DNA from: Limnohabitans sp.
GTDB lineage: Bacteria > Bacteroidota > Bacteroidia > Flavobacteriales > Flavobacteriaceae
Assembly (NCBI GenBank): GCA_030053945.1
Contig: JASGCW010000026.1
Span: 1 to 47,466, forward strand
Direction of reading: 5' to 3'
DNA length: 47,466 nt
Shown here: positions 9,101-18,548 of the stretch, in pieces
How the letters are laid out: every line of letters begins with the position of its first letter
Position numbering within the stretch: position 1 is the stretch's first letter
The notes under the pieces: generated by a model
The model's database searches: none
The model's input: the letters and a program-made list of their open reading frames with translations, nothing else
What the model was told of the DNA's origin: nothing
Position numbers and translations under genes: made by a program

Positions 9101-12100
9101 CTTTTGTGATGTCTCTAAGAATCGCAAAGTAACCGTCGATTTTTCCGTTTTCATTTCTTTTTATACTCACTTTTTGAGAAACCCACATTTCTTCTCCATT
9201 TATTTTTAAAATAGGAAAATCCAAAGAATCAAAATTATCTTTTAATGGAGTGATTTTGTAAAAGTTAATTACTTCTTCAATATAATCTGGTCTTATGATG
9301 AAGGTAAAATGTTTTCCAATTAAATTTTTAATTTCATATCCAATAGTGTTTTGAGCAAACATATTGACAAACACAAAATGTCCATTCTTATCTGTTTCAA
9401 AAATTATATCGGAAGCAAATTGAACTAAATTTTCAAATTGCCGTTCAACTAAGATTTTTTCCGTAACATCTTGTCCATTTGAAATAAACAAATTGTCACT
9501 TTGCTTTTTGTCAATCCATTGTATGAATTTATATGAACCATCTTTACACTTTAGTTTTTGGACATATACATTGTCTGGTTTGTATATTTTATTGTAATCA
9601 ATTGGTGTGATTTTTTTTTCTTGTGTTATTTCCCAAAAGTTTAACCCTAAAACCTCTTTTGGTGTATATCCTAAAATTTTTTCGATAGAGTTGGCACAAT
9701 AATTAATATTGCCATATTTGTCCATTGCAATGGATAATGAATTAGAATTGTTAATTACACTGTTTGCAAATATTATTTTGTCTTTAGAATTTAAAAATGA
9801 AATGCGTCTAGAGTTATTAATTAAAAAGATAGAAAGTGTGGTAATAATTAAAGTTATGATTTGAGTAGTATCGTTATGCTTAATTAGAAATAATGTAATT
9901 AATACTATCAAATTTGAAATGATATACAATAAATATTGATATGTTTTATTAAATAAAACATATGAAAAATATAGAATTATAGTATATTCTGTAAATGTTA
10001 TTAATGTTATATTTCTTGTGAAAGCTTTGTAAATTACGATGAAATTGAAAATCAGGAATAAGAATATGAAAATTTTCTTGACATTAATAGTTACTAATTT
10101 TACTTTTTCTACAGAGAAAAAAATTATGAGACAAGAAATTCCTAAAAAGTAATTTGTTATCGTATCACTGGGTTGTCGTTCTAGAAATAATATGTAAATG
10201 GTTTCAGCTACAGCAAATAATATCCCAAAGAATAAAAAGTAAACTTTTAGCTCTACAATTTCTTCTTCTTGATCAGACAAACTTTTTGCTAATTCCTCAT
10301 TATACTTACTTGATTTTTGAATTGCCAAATGAATTAAAAACAATAGTAAAATAAAGAAAGGTATTAATATATACCATCTTAAGTAAAAAGGAGGAGCAAC
10401 ACTAAAAGAATAATTTGTGCTTTGCTTTAATAATTTGTCTAGCTTATTTACTACTTTGACTTTAAATGTATAATCTCCAAAGGATAAATTTGAATAGGTA
10501 ACTTCCTTTTGAAGTGTGGGTTTTGACCAGTTTTTATCTATTCCATCTAGTTTATAGGTGTAAAAAAACTCATTTTCATTACTCTTATTTATGACTGCAT
10601 ATTGAAAAGTAATTTGATTAGTTTTTGAACTGAAATTATGGTTGTTTTCTGGTACATTGAACCATTTAAATTTAAGATTATTATTTTGAGGATCATTACT
10701 CAGAACACCAGTTATCAATAAAGAGTTTGATAAGTTTTTCTTATCATTTAAGTTTTTTTCTTTAAATAAATACAAACCATTAATTGTCCCTAGATATATT
10801 CCTCCATCATTATCTTTCGCTTGTGCACGCATATTTGTTTCTATGCCTTTAAAACCATTTTTAAAGTTGTAATTATAAATGTTTAACAAATTGCCATTTG
10901 AATCTACATTAATTTTATCGACTCCTAGATTTGTACCCACATAAATATTGTTTTTAGAATCGTTAATCAAAGTATAAATTAAACCTGATGTTAATCCGTT
11001 TTCTGTGGTATAAGTTTTGATTTTTTCCTTGTCTTTGACAAAAATTAATTCGCTCACACCCGCAAACCAAAAGTTGTTATTGTTGTCTTTAAGTGAAATA
11101 TCAATATTATGATTGGCTAATTTTGAGATGATTTTAATTTTTTTGTTTTCATATGTCATTCTGTATAGTCCAGAATTACAGCCTAAATAAAATTCATTGT
11201 TATCTAAAAATTCTACACATTCTATGTTGTCTTTTTTTACTTTATTACTAAATGTTTCTTCCTCTAATTCTAAATCAAAATTTTGATCCAATATCTTTAA
11301 GCCAGTTCTTGTACCAATAAAGTATTTTTTGTTGTTTTCTTTGATGAAATTAACCCAGCCTAAAGAAATGTTTTTGATTTTAATTTCTTGAAATTGTCCA
11401 TTTTTTAATATAAAAATCCCATTGTCACTTCCAACTAGAATTTCCCCTTTAGAGCTTTTAAAAATAGAAAATGCTTTTTTAGGGATTGTATGTTGTTTTT
11501 TTAGGATATATTCTTTGGATTTATCTTTTGCAAATTCGAAAACTCCTTTTTGACTTATACCAACAAATAATGAGTTTTTGTCAAAGAATATACTAAAAAT
11601 GTTTGCGGTTTTTAATTCTGGGGTGATATTGAAATTGTAAAATTCTTGAGTTCCTATTTTGTAAGCTCCGGTACCAAAGGTGCCAATGTAAATATTGTTG
11701 CTTTTGTCTTGTGAAAAACATTGAACATTTTCTCCAGTAAATCCTTTGGCTTCATTAATATATTCTATACTTTGCTTAGTATATTTAATAATTCCGTTTT
11801 TATTGAATGCTGATGCCCAAATAGTTCCTTCATTATCATAAAGCACTTTTGATATAGAAAAGGGTTCATTGTCTATATTTAACTTGGTTAATAGAATTGG
11901 ATTTAGAGCTTCAGATTTGTTAAAATCTACTAAATATAATTCGCCTGTTTTAGTTCCTATAAATGCTTTATTTTTTATGTAGTTGGATATAAAGCAGTAA
12001 TCCTTGAGTGTTTTAGATTCTAATTTTTTTATTTTATTTTTTTTTAGAATCAGAATTCCATCATTAGTTCCTAAATAAATAGTTTTGTCATTTGTTCTAA

Positions 12101-12581
12101 TAACAGAATTATAGGTGATTTCGTTGCTTTTTAGATCAAATAATTTTTTTAGATTATAGTTATTGTCGAGTAAAAAAACTGCTTTAGAAGTAAAACAATA
12201 AACTCCTTCCTCCGAAGAACATAACTTTTGAATAAAGTCATTAATATCAATTTTAATAGTTTTTATTATTTTGAGACCATCATAAATATTTAAACCTGAA
12301 TATTTTGTTGAAAAAACTATGTTTTTGTTTATGTCTTCTTTAATATCTGTGATATGAGCTTCGTTTTTTATGATTTTAAAATTGTTTCCGTCATAATAGG
12401 ATAGACCGGCACCATCTGTACCAAACCAAATTAAATCTCTGCTGTCTTGAAAAATTGAGACTATTGTAGATGCTGGTAATCCATTACTCTGATTGAGGAT
12501 TTCAAAATCATAAACTTGCCCATTTGCTTTTAGCGAAAAGAGCAAACAAACACACAACAATTTAAAAAATCGTTGAACCAT
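6114..12581 (-). CDS. giant hybrid histidine kinase: propeller, Y_Y_Y, 7 TM, PAS-PAS-GAF-GAF-PAS, kinase, pseudo-receiver, receiver
   Basis: A single 2155-residue sensor. A signal peptide (about 1-21) is followed by a two-component-regulator propeller (about 22-640, repeats such as DLIWFGTDGAGLSYYDG and IYVGTNLGVDKI). Next come a Y_Y_Y domain (about 660-728), one transmembrane helix (about 732-752), six more helices (about 785-935), two PAS domains (about 938-1160), two GAF domains (about 1176-1515) and a third PAS (about 1524-1645). Then follow HisKA with MSHEIRTPLNG (His 1671) and HATPase (DTGIGI, GGTGLG). A degenerate receiver-like domain without the acceptor Asp spans about 1895-2010, and a true receiver about 2033-2153 has IILMDLQMP (Asp 2085). 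There is no AraC output domain, so it differs from the Bacteroides HTCS regulators. The ligand is unknown. It is divergent from the dipeptidyl peptidase/POT cluster, a possible but unproven target. Confidence 0.93.
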   Translation of the reverse strand: MVQRFFKLLCVCLLFSLKANGQVYDFEILNQSNGLPASTIVSIFQDSRDLIWFGTDGAGLSYYDGNNFKIIKNEAHITDIKEDINKNIVFSTKYSGLNIYDGLKIIKTIKIDINDFIQKLCSSEEGVYCFTSKAVFLLDNNYNLKKLFDLKSNEITYNSVIRTNDKTIYLGTNDGILILKKNKIKKLESKTLKDYCFISNYIKNKAFIGTKTGELYLVDFNKSEALNPILLTKLNIDNEPFSISKVLYDNEGTIWASAFNKNGIIKYTKQSIEYINEAKGFTGENVQCFSQDKSNNIYIGTFGTGAYKIGTQEFYNFNITPELKTANIFSIFFDKNSLFVGISQKGVFEFAKDKSKEYILKKQHTIPKKAFSIFKSSKGEILVGSDNGIFILKNGQFQEIKIKNISLGWVNFIKENNKKYFIGTRTGLKILDQNFDLELEEETFSNKVKKDNIECVEFLDNNEFYLGCNSGLYRMTYENKKIKIISKLANHNIDISLKDNNNNFWFAGVSELIFVKDKEKIKTYTTENGLTSGLIYTLINDSKNNIYVGTNLGVDKINVDSNGNLLNIYNYNFKNGFKGIETNMRAQAKDNDGGIYLGTINGLYLFKEKNLNDKKNLSNSLLITGVLSNDPQNNNLKFKWFNVPENNHNFSSKTNQITFQYAVINKSNENEFFYTYKLDGIDKNWSKPTLQKEVTYSNLSFGDYTFKVKVVNKLDKLLKQSTNYSFSVAPPFYLRWYILIPFFILLLFLIHLAIQKSSKYNEELAKSLSDQEEEIVELKVYFLFFGILFAVAETIYILFLERQPSDTITNYFLGISCLIIFFSVEKVKLVTINVKKIFIFLFLIFNFIVIYKAFTRNITLITFTEYTIILYFSYVLFNKTYQYLLYIISNLIVLITLFLIKHNDTTQIITLIITTLSIFLINNSRRISFLNSKDKIIFANSVINNSNSLSIAMDKYGNINYCANSIEKILGYTPKEVLGLNFWEITQEKKITPIDYNKIYKPDNVYVQKLKCKDGSYKFIQWIDKKQSDNLFISNGQDVTEKILVERQFENLVQFASDIIFETDKNGHFVFVNMFAQNTIGYEIKNLIGKHFTFIIRPDYIEEVINFYKITPLKDNFDSLDFPILKINGEEMWVSQKVSIKRNENGKIDGYFAILRDITKAREQEKIEFERQEKKILFTRTINEISALNFSNFSNLKELVQLMMEKATKTIDVERYSLWSNFESRIELFNQFELAKNSHTAGKILTKENYTKYFKILEEKQSIIVSNTKTDPITSEFNKNNDIYHAKSVLDFPIIVSGKLIAISSCESINDYRDWSEDEINFARIFSDLIALAFETFKRKEVEEEILYKTEILTSLTKTTENLLKNDDFGSIFSDTIKQIGQATNVDRVYYFENNLKTQLINQVYEWTKNESLNEINNPKLQNFKQSDFPDLFKIILQKKPFKALTKDIPEGAFKKILLEQKILSILIFPIFIKKNFYGYIGFDDCTSERIWSSDEMQLLKTFSNNIASTIERIENQKAIKESEEKFKLLANNIPATVYLVKYSPERTSVYFNDGVEELTGYSKESFMKNKISLVDLYHPDEKEGVEKYIENSIQDRKPFQITTRLRKKNGQFVWVEEYGEAIIINNEIAYIEGVIIDITERKKAEEAIQQKEAAEAANLAKTQFLANMSHEIRTPLNGIIGFSNLLLKTEINTIQEQYLTTVSQSADALLEIVNDILDLSKIEAGKLELEYTEVNLHDIISQVTDMIKYSAYSKGLKLLVNIDEKAPCLLKTDKIRLKQILVNLMSNAVKFTQKGSIELEILTSKSAKKNKTIFTFRIKDTGIGIKTESKKKIFEAFSQEDNSTTRKYGGTGLGIPITNNLLQLMGSELHVKDNIKEGSVFYFDLEVEAKQCENLKKIPNNKIKKVALMGFQKESILITKRMLDFYKINSIALDTYQLEDLKQFDCLLFESKSDSKSEIEKLATLNIPLIILLNSTSDDLNFIEKVNAFSIMKPIRIDILHKALETINNPNSPFDFIIEKKEVHKTNETIKIMIVEDNKINMLLTKTYVNKIIPNATVFEAKNGQEAIDIHSSLNEKPDIILMDLQMPVLNGYEATKEIRKNDTESIIIALTAGAISDEYQVCLNIGMNDYITKPINRENFEETLLKWINAIKS

Positions 12582-12883
12582 AAATGCTAAATTAGAAGAA
12601 TGTTGTTTTAAATTTAAGAAAAAAAATGCAAAATATTTAATATGTAAAAAATAAAACTACTTTTCTTGTTTTTATGTTAAAATAAAACTGCTTTATATGG
12701 TTTAAAAAACTGTAATGTTTTATTTGTGGATAGTGTTAAAATGAGAAAGTTTTAAATTGTTACGAGCGAAAATTAAATTTAACTGACTGATTATTAGTGT
12801 AGTTGTGTGGATTTAACAAAAAAATAAGGTTTCCTTTGGATTTTTTTCACTAAAATTGGGCAATTTTTATCATCAAATACAAA
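12582..12883. promoter_or_regulatory. divergent intergenic region with a 16-bp direct repeat
   Basis: These 302 bases separate the hybrid kinase from the divergently transcribed dipeptidyl peptidase and must hold both promoters. I see no ORF and no convincing TTG/TAnnTTTG pair. AAAATAAAACTACTTT at 12648-12663 recurs as AAAATAAAACTGCTTT at 12679-12694: 15 of 16 bases match, spaced 31 bp, about three helical turns. This could be a paired binding site for a regulator. Confidence 0.4.
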
Positions 12884-15055
12884 ATGAAAAATAAAATAAC
12901 TTCCGTTTTTATATTGTTTATGCTAACATTTTCAATGTTTGCTCAAAAGCAATTAACATTAGACGAAATTTGGTCTGGAGCATTTAGAGCACAAGGAATG
13001 ACAGCTCTTGAAGCAATGAAAAACACAAATCAATACACAGTTTTAGATTTTAATAGAGCTACTAATTCGGCGCAAATTAATCTTTTTGATTTTGCTACAT
13101 TAAATAAGGTTGCAACTTTATTAGACTCTAAAGATTTTGCAGAATTACAAGGTATAGATTCCTATACTTTTAGTAAGGACGAAAAAAAATTATTAATTGC
13201 TAACAATAGTGATCAAATTTTTCGTCATTCTTTTGTTGCAGATTACTTTATTTATGACATAGCCACGAAATCTTTAGTAAAATTAGCAGATTATAAAGTA
13301 CAAGAACCTACTTTTTCTCCTGATGGTTCTAAAATTGCATATATCTATCAAAACAATATATATGTGTATGATGTTGCTTCAAAACAACAACAACAAGTTA
13401 CCACAGACGGCAAAAAAAATAGTATTATAAATGGAGTAACAGACTGGGTTTATGAAGAAGAATTCTCATTTGTACGAGCATATGATTGGAATTTAGGTTC
13501 CGATAAAATTGCGTTTATTCGATTTGACGAGACTAATGTGCCTGAGTTTTCGATGGATATATATAGCCAAGGACTTTATCCAACGCAGAGTGTTTTTAAA
13601 TATCCTAAAGCTGGTGAGAAAAATTCTGCTGTCTCTCTACACATTTATGATGTAAAATCAGGTAAAACTCAAAAAATAAATTTAGACCAGTATAGCGATT
13701 TTTATATTGCTCGCATCAAATGGACTAATGAAACAAACACATTATCTGCACAAGTATTAAACCGTCACCAAGATAATTTGAACTTATTATTTGTTGATGG
13801 AAATTCAGGTGTAACAAAAACTGTCCTAAATGAAAAAGACAAAGCTTATGTTGATGTAACAGATAATTTGACTTTCTTAAAAGACAACAGTTTTATTTGG
13901 ACCTCTGAAAAAGATGGATTTAACCATATTTACCACTATGATCAAGCAGGTACATTGAAAAAGCAAATTACAAAAGGCGCTTGGGAAGTAACAAATTATT
14001 ATGGCTTTGATGAAAAAAACGGAATGATATATTATCAATCGGTTGAAAATGGTTCTATAAATCGTGATGTGTATGCAATAAAATTAGATGGAAGTGGTAA
14101 AAAACGTTTAACTATCAAAACAGGTACTAACGCTGCTACTTTTAGCCCTAATTTTCAATACTTTATTAATTCATTTTCAAATGCTACAAGTGCGCCAAAA
14201 TACACTTTGAATGAGTCAAAAACAGGAAAAGAGTTAAAAGTTATTGCTTCTAATGAAAAGCTAGAAGAAAAATTAAAATCATATAACCTTCCTAAAAAAG
14301 AATTCTTTGAGTTGACTACAGAAAAAGGGATTAAATTAAATGCTTGGTTAATAAAACCAAAGAATTTTGACGAAAATAAAAAATATCCAGTTTTTATGTA
14401 TCAATATTCAGGGCCTGGATCACAACAAGTAGATAACACTTGGAATGGGACTGATGATTATTGGTTTATGATGTTAGCACAAGAAGGCTATATAGTGGCG
14501 TGTGTAGATGGACGTGGAACAGGTTACAAAGGAGCCGAGTTTAAAAAATGTACTCAAAAAGAGCTAGGTAAGTATGAAGTTATAGATCAAATTGACGCAG
14601 CAAAAGTTATTGGCAATTATTCTTATGTAGATAAATCTAGAATTGGTATATTTGGCTGGTCGTTTGGAGGCTTTATGGCATCTAATTGTATTTTTCAGGG
14701 TGCAGATGTGTTTAAGACCGCTATTGCAGTGGCACCAGTAACCTCTTGGAGATATTATGATAGTATTTACACAGAGCGTTATATGCAAACGCCTCAAGAG
14801 AATGCTAGTGGTTATGATGCAAATTCACCTATTAGTCACGTGAGCAATCTAAAAGGAAACTTTTTATTAATTCACGGAACAGCAGATGATAATGTGCATG
14901 TTCAAAATACAATGAAAATGGTAGAAGCTTTAGTACAAGCAAACAAGCAGTTTGATTGGGCAATTTATCCAGACAAAAATCACAGTATTTACGGTGGAAA
15001 AACCAGATTGCAGTTGTACACCAAAATGACAAATTTTATTAAAGAGAAATTATAA
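12884..15055 (+). CDS. secreted dipeptidyl peptidase IV-type serine peptidase (S9 family)
   Basis: Removes N-terminal dipeptides, typically X-Pro or X-Ala, from peptides outside the cytoplasm. The 723-residue protein has a signal peptide (MKNKITSVFILFMLTFSMFA), an N-terminal DPP IV beta-propeller (about 80-470, including TDWVYEEEF with the paired glutamates that hold the substrate amino terminus), and a C-terminal alpha/beta hydrolase. The catalytic triad can be read: Ser 593 in GWSFGG, Asp 668 in GTADDNVH and His 700 in DKNHSIYG. Length matches the family. It lies 32 bp upstream of the first of three POT peptide transporters, probably co-transcribed, so the dipeptides it releases could be imported by the neighbouring products. 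Confidence 0.95.
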   Translation: MKNKITSVFILFMLTFSMFAQKQLTLDEIWSGAFRAQGMTALEAMKNTNQYTVLDFNRATNSAQINLFDFATLNKVATLLDSKDFAELQGIDSYTFSKDEKKLLIANNSDQIFRHSFVADYFIYDIATKSLVKLADYKVQEPTFSPDGSKIAYIYQNNIYVYDVASKQQQQVTTDGKKNSIINGVTDWVYEEEFSFVRAYDWNLGSDKIAFIRFDETNVPEFSMDIYSQGLYPTQSVFKYPKAGEKNSAVSLHIYDVKSGKTQKINLDQYSDFYIARIKWTNETNTLSAQVLNRHQDNLNLLFVDGNSGVTKTVLNEKDKAYVDVTDNLTFLKDNSFIWTSEKDGFNHIYHYDQAGTLKKQITKGAWEVTNYYGFDEKNGMIYYQSVENGSINRDVYAIKLDGSGKKRLTIKTGTNAATFSPNFQYFINSFSNATSAPKYTLNESKTGKELKVIASNEKLEEKLKSYNLPKKEFFELTTEKGIKLNAWLIKPKNFDENKKYPVFMYQYSGPGSQQVDNTWNGTDDYWFMMLAQEGYIVACVDGRGTGYKGAEFKKCTQKELGKYEVIDQIDAAKVIGNYSYVDKSRIGIFGWSFGGFMASNCIFQGADVFKTAIAVAPVTSWRYYDSIYTERYMQTPQENASGYDANSPISHVSNLKGNFLLIHGTADDNVHVQNTMKMVEALVQANKQFDWAIYPDKNHSIYGGKTRLQLYTKMTNFIKEKL

Positions 15056-15087
15056 TTAACCAAAACTAAAACCAAAACAAATTAAAT

Positions 15088-16800
15088 ATGAGCGAAACAG
15101 CAAAGCAACAACATCCTAAAGGACTTTGGGTACTTTTTGGAACAGAAATGTGGGAGCGTTTCAATTTCTACGGAATGAGGGCGTTACTTACTTTATTTAT
15201 GGTAAACTCTTTAAAATATCTCGAATCAGATTCAGCTATTTTTTACGGAGGATTTTTAGCATTGTGTTATTTAACACCAATGTTAGGAGGATTCATATCA
15301 GATAGATTTTTAGGAAATCGAAATTGTATTCTTATTGGAGGATTGTTAATGGGTATTGGACAATTATTTTTGTTCTTTAGTGCTAGTATTTTTGGTTCAA
15401 ATTTAGATTTTGCTAAATCATTAATGTGGTTTGGGTTATTTGTAATCATTTTTGGAAATGGATTTTTCAAACCAAACATTTCATCAATGGTGGGTAGTTT
15501 ATATCCTAAATCAGAAAAATCAAAACTAGACTCAGCATTTACTATCTTCTATATGGGAATAAACCTAGGAGCTTTTCTAGGTCAATTTATTTGCCCAATA
15601 GTAGGTGATGTTAAAGTTGGAGGTGTTCAAGATGCTTTCGCATTCAAGTGGGGATTCTTAGCTGCTGCGTTAGCAATGTTTATGGGAACTTTGGTGTTTT
15701 TCGTTTTAAAAAATAAATATGTAGTAACACCTGAAGGAAGACCTATTGGAGGATTACCTAAACATAATACATCAGATGATTTTGAAGAAGGAGAAGCTCA
15801 ACAAGCTAATTTTAATCAAACATCAATTCTTATCGCTTTCGGTGTTTTCGCAGTAACTTTTTTCTTATTTAGATTTTTGTTAGTTGGTGAATTTGGATTT
15901 AGCTCTTTCGAAATGGGAACATTAGTTAAAGGTCTGATTTATCCATTTATTTACTCTGCGGGTATTGCTTTAGCAACTTTAATTGTATCAGATACTTCAA
16001 TTACGAAAATTGAAAGAGATAGGATTTTTGTAGTATATATTGTTTCTTTCTTTATTATTTTCTTCTGGGCTGCTTTTGAACAAGCTGGTTCTTCGTTAAC
16101 ATTTATTGCTTCTAATCAAACAGACAGACATTTCTTTGGATGGGATATGCCAGCATCAATGGTTCAGATTTTTAATGGTTTGTTTGTAGTAATTATGGCG
16201 GTTCCTTTCTCGATGTTATGGGACAAATTGAGAGCTGCTGGTAAAGAGCCTGTATCTCCTTTAAAACAAGCTATGGGATTATTTTTAATTGCAATTAGTT
16301 ATTTTATAATTGCTAATAATGTTAAAGATTTAGGAAATTCAGGTTTGTTAGCGGTTAAATGGTTAATATTGTTATATTTAATTCAAACAGCTGGAGAGTT
16401 ATGTTTGTCGCCTATTGGACTTTCATTAGTAGGAAAATTAGCTCCAAAACGTTTTTCTTCTTTACTTTATGGAGTGTTCTTTATTGCTAATGCCGCAGGA
16501 TATGCTTTAGCAGGTTCATTGGGAGCAATTATGCCAGCGACTGGTGATAAATTCGAAAAAGCAAGTAAATTAGGAATTGATTTGCAAGCTGTACTAGATA
16601 AAAAAATTACTCCAACGGCTGAACAGTTAGCTCTTTTAGCGAAAGAACAAATTGCTACTACCAACCCTGTTTTTGCAGGTTTCGAAATACATAATTTATA
16701 TGAATTCTTTATGGTGTTTGTTGTATTATGTGGTATTGCAGGAACAGTATTAGCATTACTTTCACCAAAATTGAAAAAAATGATGCACGGTGTGAGCTAA
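15088..16800 (+). CDS. POT/PTR2-family proton-coupled di-/tripeptide transporter, first of three
   Basis: A major-facilitator symporter importing small peptides with protons across the inner membrane. The 570-residue protein has the POT signature EMWERFNFYGMR (about residues 20-31), the second family motif GNGFFKPNISSMVG, and the helix-7 motif FEQAGSS with the conserved Glu at 331, thought to take part in proton coupling. It follows the dipeptidyl peptidase by 32 bp and is followed by a strong hairpin terminator at 16833-16859, before the second copy. Three non-identical POT genes in a row suggest different peptide specificities or expression conditions. Confidence 0.94.
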   Translation: MSETAKQQHPKGLWVLFGTEMWERFNFYGMRALLTLFMVNSLKYLESDSAIFYGGFLALCYLTPMLGGFISDRFLGNRNCILIGGLLMGIGQLFLFFSASIFGSNLDFAKSLMWFGLFVIIFGNGFFKPNISSMVGSLYPKSEKSKLDSAFTIFYMGINLGAFLGQFICPIVGDVKVGGVQDAFAFKWGFLAAALAMFMGTLVFFVLKNKYVVTPEGRPIGGLPKHNTSDDFEEGEAQQANFNQTSILIAFGVFAVTFFLFRFLLVGEFGFSSFEMGTLVKGLIYPFIYSAGIALATLIVSDTSITKIERDRIFVVYIVSFFIIFFWAAFEQAGSSLTFIASNQTDRHFFGWDMPASMVQIFNGLFVVIMAVPFSMLWDKLRAAGKEPVSPLKQAMGLFLIAISYFIIANNVKDLGNSGLLAVKWLILLYLIQTAGELCLSPIGLSLVGKLAPKRFSSLLYGVFFIANAAGYALAGSLGAIMPATGDKFEKASKLGIDLQAVLDKKITPTAEQLALLAKEQIATTNPVFAGFEIHNLYEFFMVFVVLCGIAGTVLALLSPKLKKMMHGVS

Positions 16801-16832
16801 GTTTTCATTAAAAATATTTTTTATATCTTTCG

Positions 16833-16859
16833 AGTCCCGAATTATTCGGGACTTTTTTA
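16833..16859 (+). terminator. intrinsic terminator after first POT gene
   Basis: A perfect stem AGTCCCGAA / TTCGGGACT with a 3-nt loop is followed by six to seven T residues. The stem is itself a member of the TCCCGA...TCGGGA palindrome family found elsewhere in the window, here serving as a terminator. Confidence 0.85.
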
Positions 16860-16888
16860 TTTAGAACACTAAAATAAACTAATAAATT

Positions 16889-18547
16889 ATGTGGAAATCG
16901 CATCCTAAGGCATTGCCTTTCTTATTTTTATCTGAAATGTGGGAACGTTTCGGTTATTATTTAATGATTGGAATTTTTACACTTTATTTAAAAGATGTTG
17001 ATACAGGCTTTGCAATGACTGAGAGTGAATCATCAGATTTGTATGGTACTTTCATCGCTCTGGTTTTCTTAACCCCTTTTATTGGAGGATTAGTAGCTGA
17101 TAGATATTTAGGTTATAAAACCTCAATTATTGCCGGTGGATTAATGATGGGAGCAGGTTACCTGATGATGGGAATTCATAGCTTACCTATGTTGTACCTA
17201 GCTATGACACTTGTAATTGTAGGTAATGGCTTCTTCAAGCCTAATATTTCAACTTTACTCGGGAATTTTTATAATGATGAGCAATACAAAGCTAAAAAAG
17301 ATGAAGGCTATAATATTTTCTATATGGGGATTAACATAGGTGCTTTTGTCTGTAATTTTTTTGGTGCTGTATTTGAGAATTTGTTCGGTTGGGGAGCTGC
17401 ATTTGCAGTGGCTGGTGTTGGAATGTTTATAGGAGTAATTGTATTTATACTTGGAACAAAACACTACGGAGATAAAACCGATAAAAAAGGAGTTCAGGAA
17501 GGAGATATGCCTTTTTCTAAAATTGTGTCATTTATTTTAGTGCCTTCTGTGGCATTTGGAGTTATTGGATGGTTAATAAAAGGAGTAGCATCCGATATAA
17601 ATACAGATAGTGCCATTTTTGGTTCAGATAGTACAGATGCCTTTATTTTTGCTTGTATTCCTGTTGTATTATTTTATTCAAGTCTTTATTTTAGAGCTAA
17701 AGAAGACGATAAAAGGCCAATTGGTGCTTTGTTGTCTATTTTTGCTGTAGTAATTTTATTTTGGGCTGTATTTAAGTTAAATGGTTCAGCTTTGAATAAT
17801 TGGGGAGATAAATATACAGATAGAGAAGTCGTGGGAGTAGCTAAAACGGTTACAGATAAAATTTATCTTACTAAAGAATTAGAGTATAAAAAAGATTCGG
17901 TTGCATTATACGATCAAGCTTTTAGAATTCAAAAGAAAGATGGAAAAGTTATCAAAGAAGTGAATTATCCCTTGTATTTCCGAAATGTTGCACCAGACAA
18001 ATTACCAGAAGAAGGCGATAAAGTTTCAGTTTGGGCATCTAATCTGAGTCAGTCCATTAATCCATTTTGGGTAATTGCATTAACACCTTTAGTGGTTGCT
18101 TTTTTCACCTATTTAAGAAGTCGTAAGAAAGAACCTTCAACTCCAACAAAAATAGCTTTCGGATTGTTGATTTCTGCATTGTCAGTTTTAGTGATGGTGT
18201 TGGCTGTGAAAGCAGGTCATAACGGTTCTGAAAAGGTGTCTGTTTTATGGTTGTTTGCAAATTATGGTGTAATTACAATAGGGGAATTACTATTATCACC
18301 TATGGGGCTATCTGTAGTGTCTAAATTAAGTCCTCGAAACATTACTTCCCTTATGATGGGAGGTTGGTTTCTTTCAACATCAATAGGAAATAAATTATCT
18401 GGGGTATTAGCTTCAATGTGGGATAAATATGACGACAAAGCAAACTTCTTTTGGGTAAACTTCGGATTGTTATTATTTGCAACGTTATTAATGTTTGTCT
18501 TATTGAAACAGTTAAATAAAGTAATGAAAGAAAAAGGAATTAATTAA
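16889..18547 (+). CDS. POT/PTR2-family transporter, second of three, with altered coupling residue
   Basis: A 552-residue MFS protein with the POT signature SEMWERFGYYLMIG (about residues 12-25) and GNGFFKPNISTLLGNFY. It differs from its two neighbours in two ways. The helix-7 motif FEQ(A/S)G reads FKLNGSALNNWG, putting Lys at 296 where the others have the conserved Glu. An extra segment of about 80 mostly polar residues (about 310-395, with TDREVVGVAKTV) enlarges the loop after that helix. The peptide or proton handling may therefore differ, or the protein may not be a proton-coupled importer. It starts after the terminator of the first POT gene and is one base away from the third, so the second and third are co-transcribed. 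Confidence 0.9.
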   Translation: MWKSHPKALPFLFLSEMWERFGYYLMIGIFTLYLKDVDTGFAMTESESSDLYGTFIALVFLTPFIGGLVADRYLGYKTSIIAGGLMMGAGYLMMGIHSLPMLYLAMTLVIVGNGFFKPNISTLLGNFYNDEQYKAKKDEGYNIFYMGINIGAFVCNFFGAVFENLFGWGAAFAVAGVGMFIGVIVFILGTKHYGDKTDKKGVQEGDMPFSKIVSFILVPSVAFGVIGWLIKGVASDINTDSAIFGSDSTDAFIFACIPVVLFYSSLYFRAKEDDKRPIGALLSIFAVVILFWAVFKLNGSALNNWGDKYTDREVVGVAKTVTDKIYLTKELEYKKDSVALYDQAFRIQKKDGKVIKEVNYPLYFRNVAPDKLPEEGDKVSVWASNLSQSINPFWVIALTPLVVAFFTYLRSRKKEPSTPTKIAFGLLISALSVLVMVLAVKAGHNGSEKVSVLWLFANYGVITIGELLLSPMGLSVVSKLSPRNITSLMMGGWFLSTSIGNKLSGVLASMWDKYDDKANFFWVNFGLLLFATLLMFVLLKQLNKVMKEKGIN

Positions 18548-18548
18548 T

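Noticed and set aside
10154..10354. 66-codon plus-strand frame inside the hybrid kinase
   Set aside because: Antisense to the membrane-helix region of the kinase; no family signature or start context.
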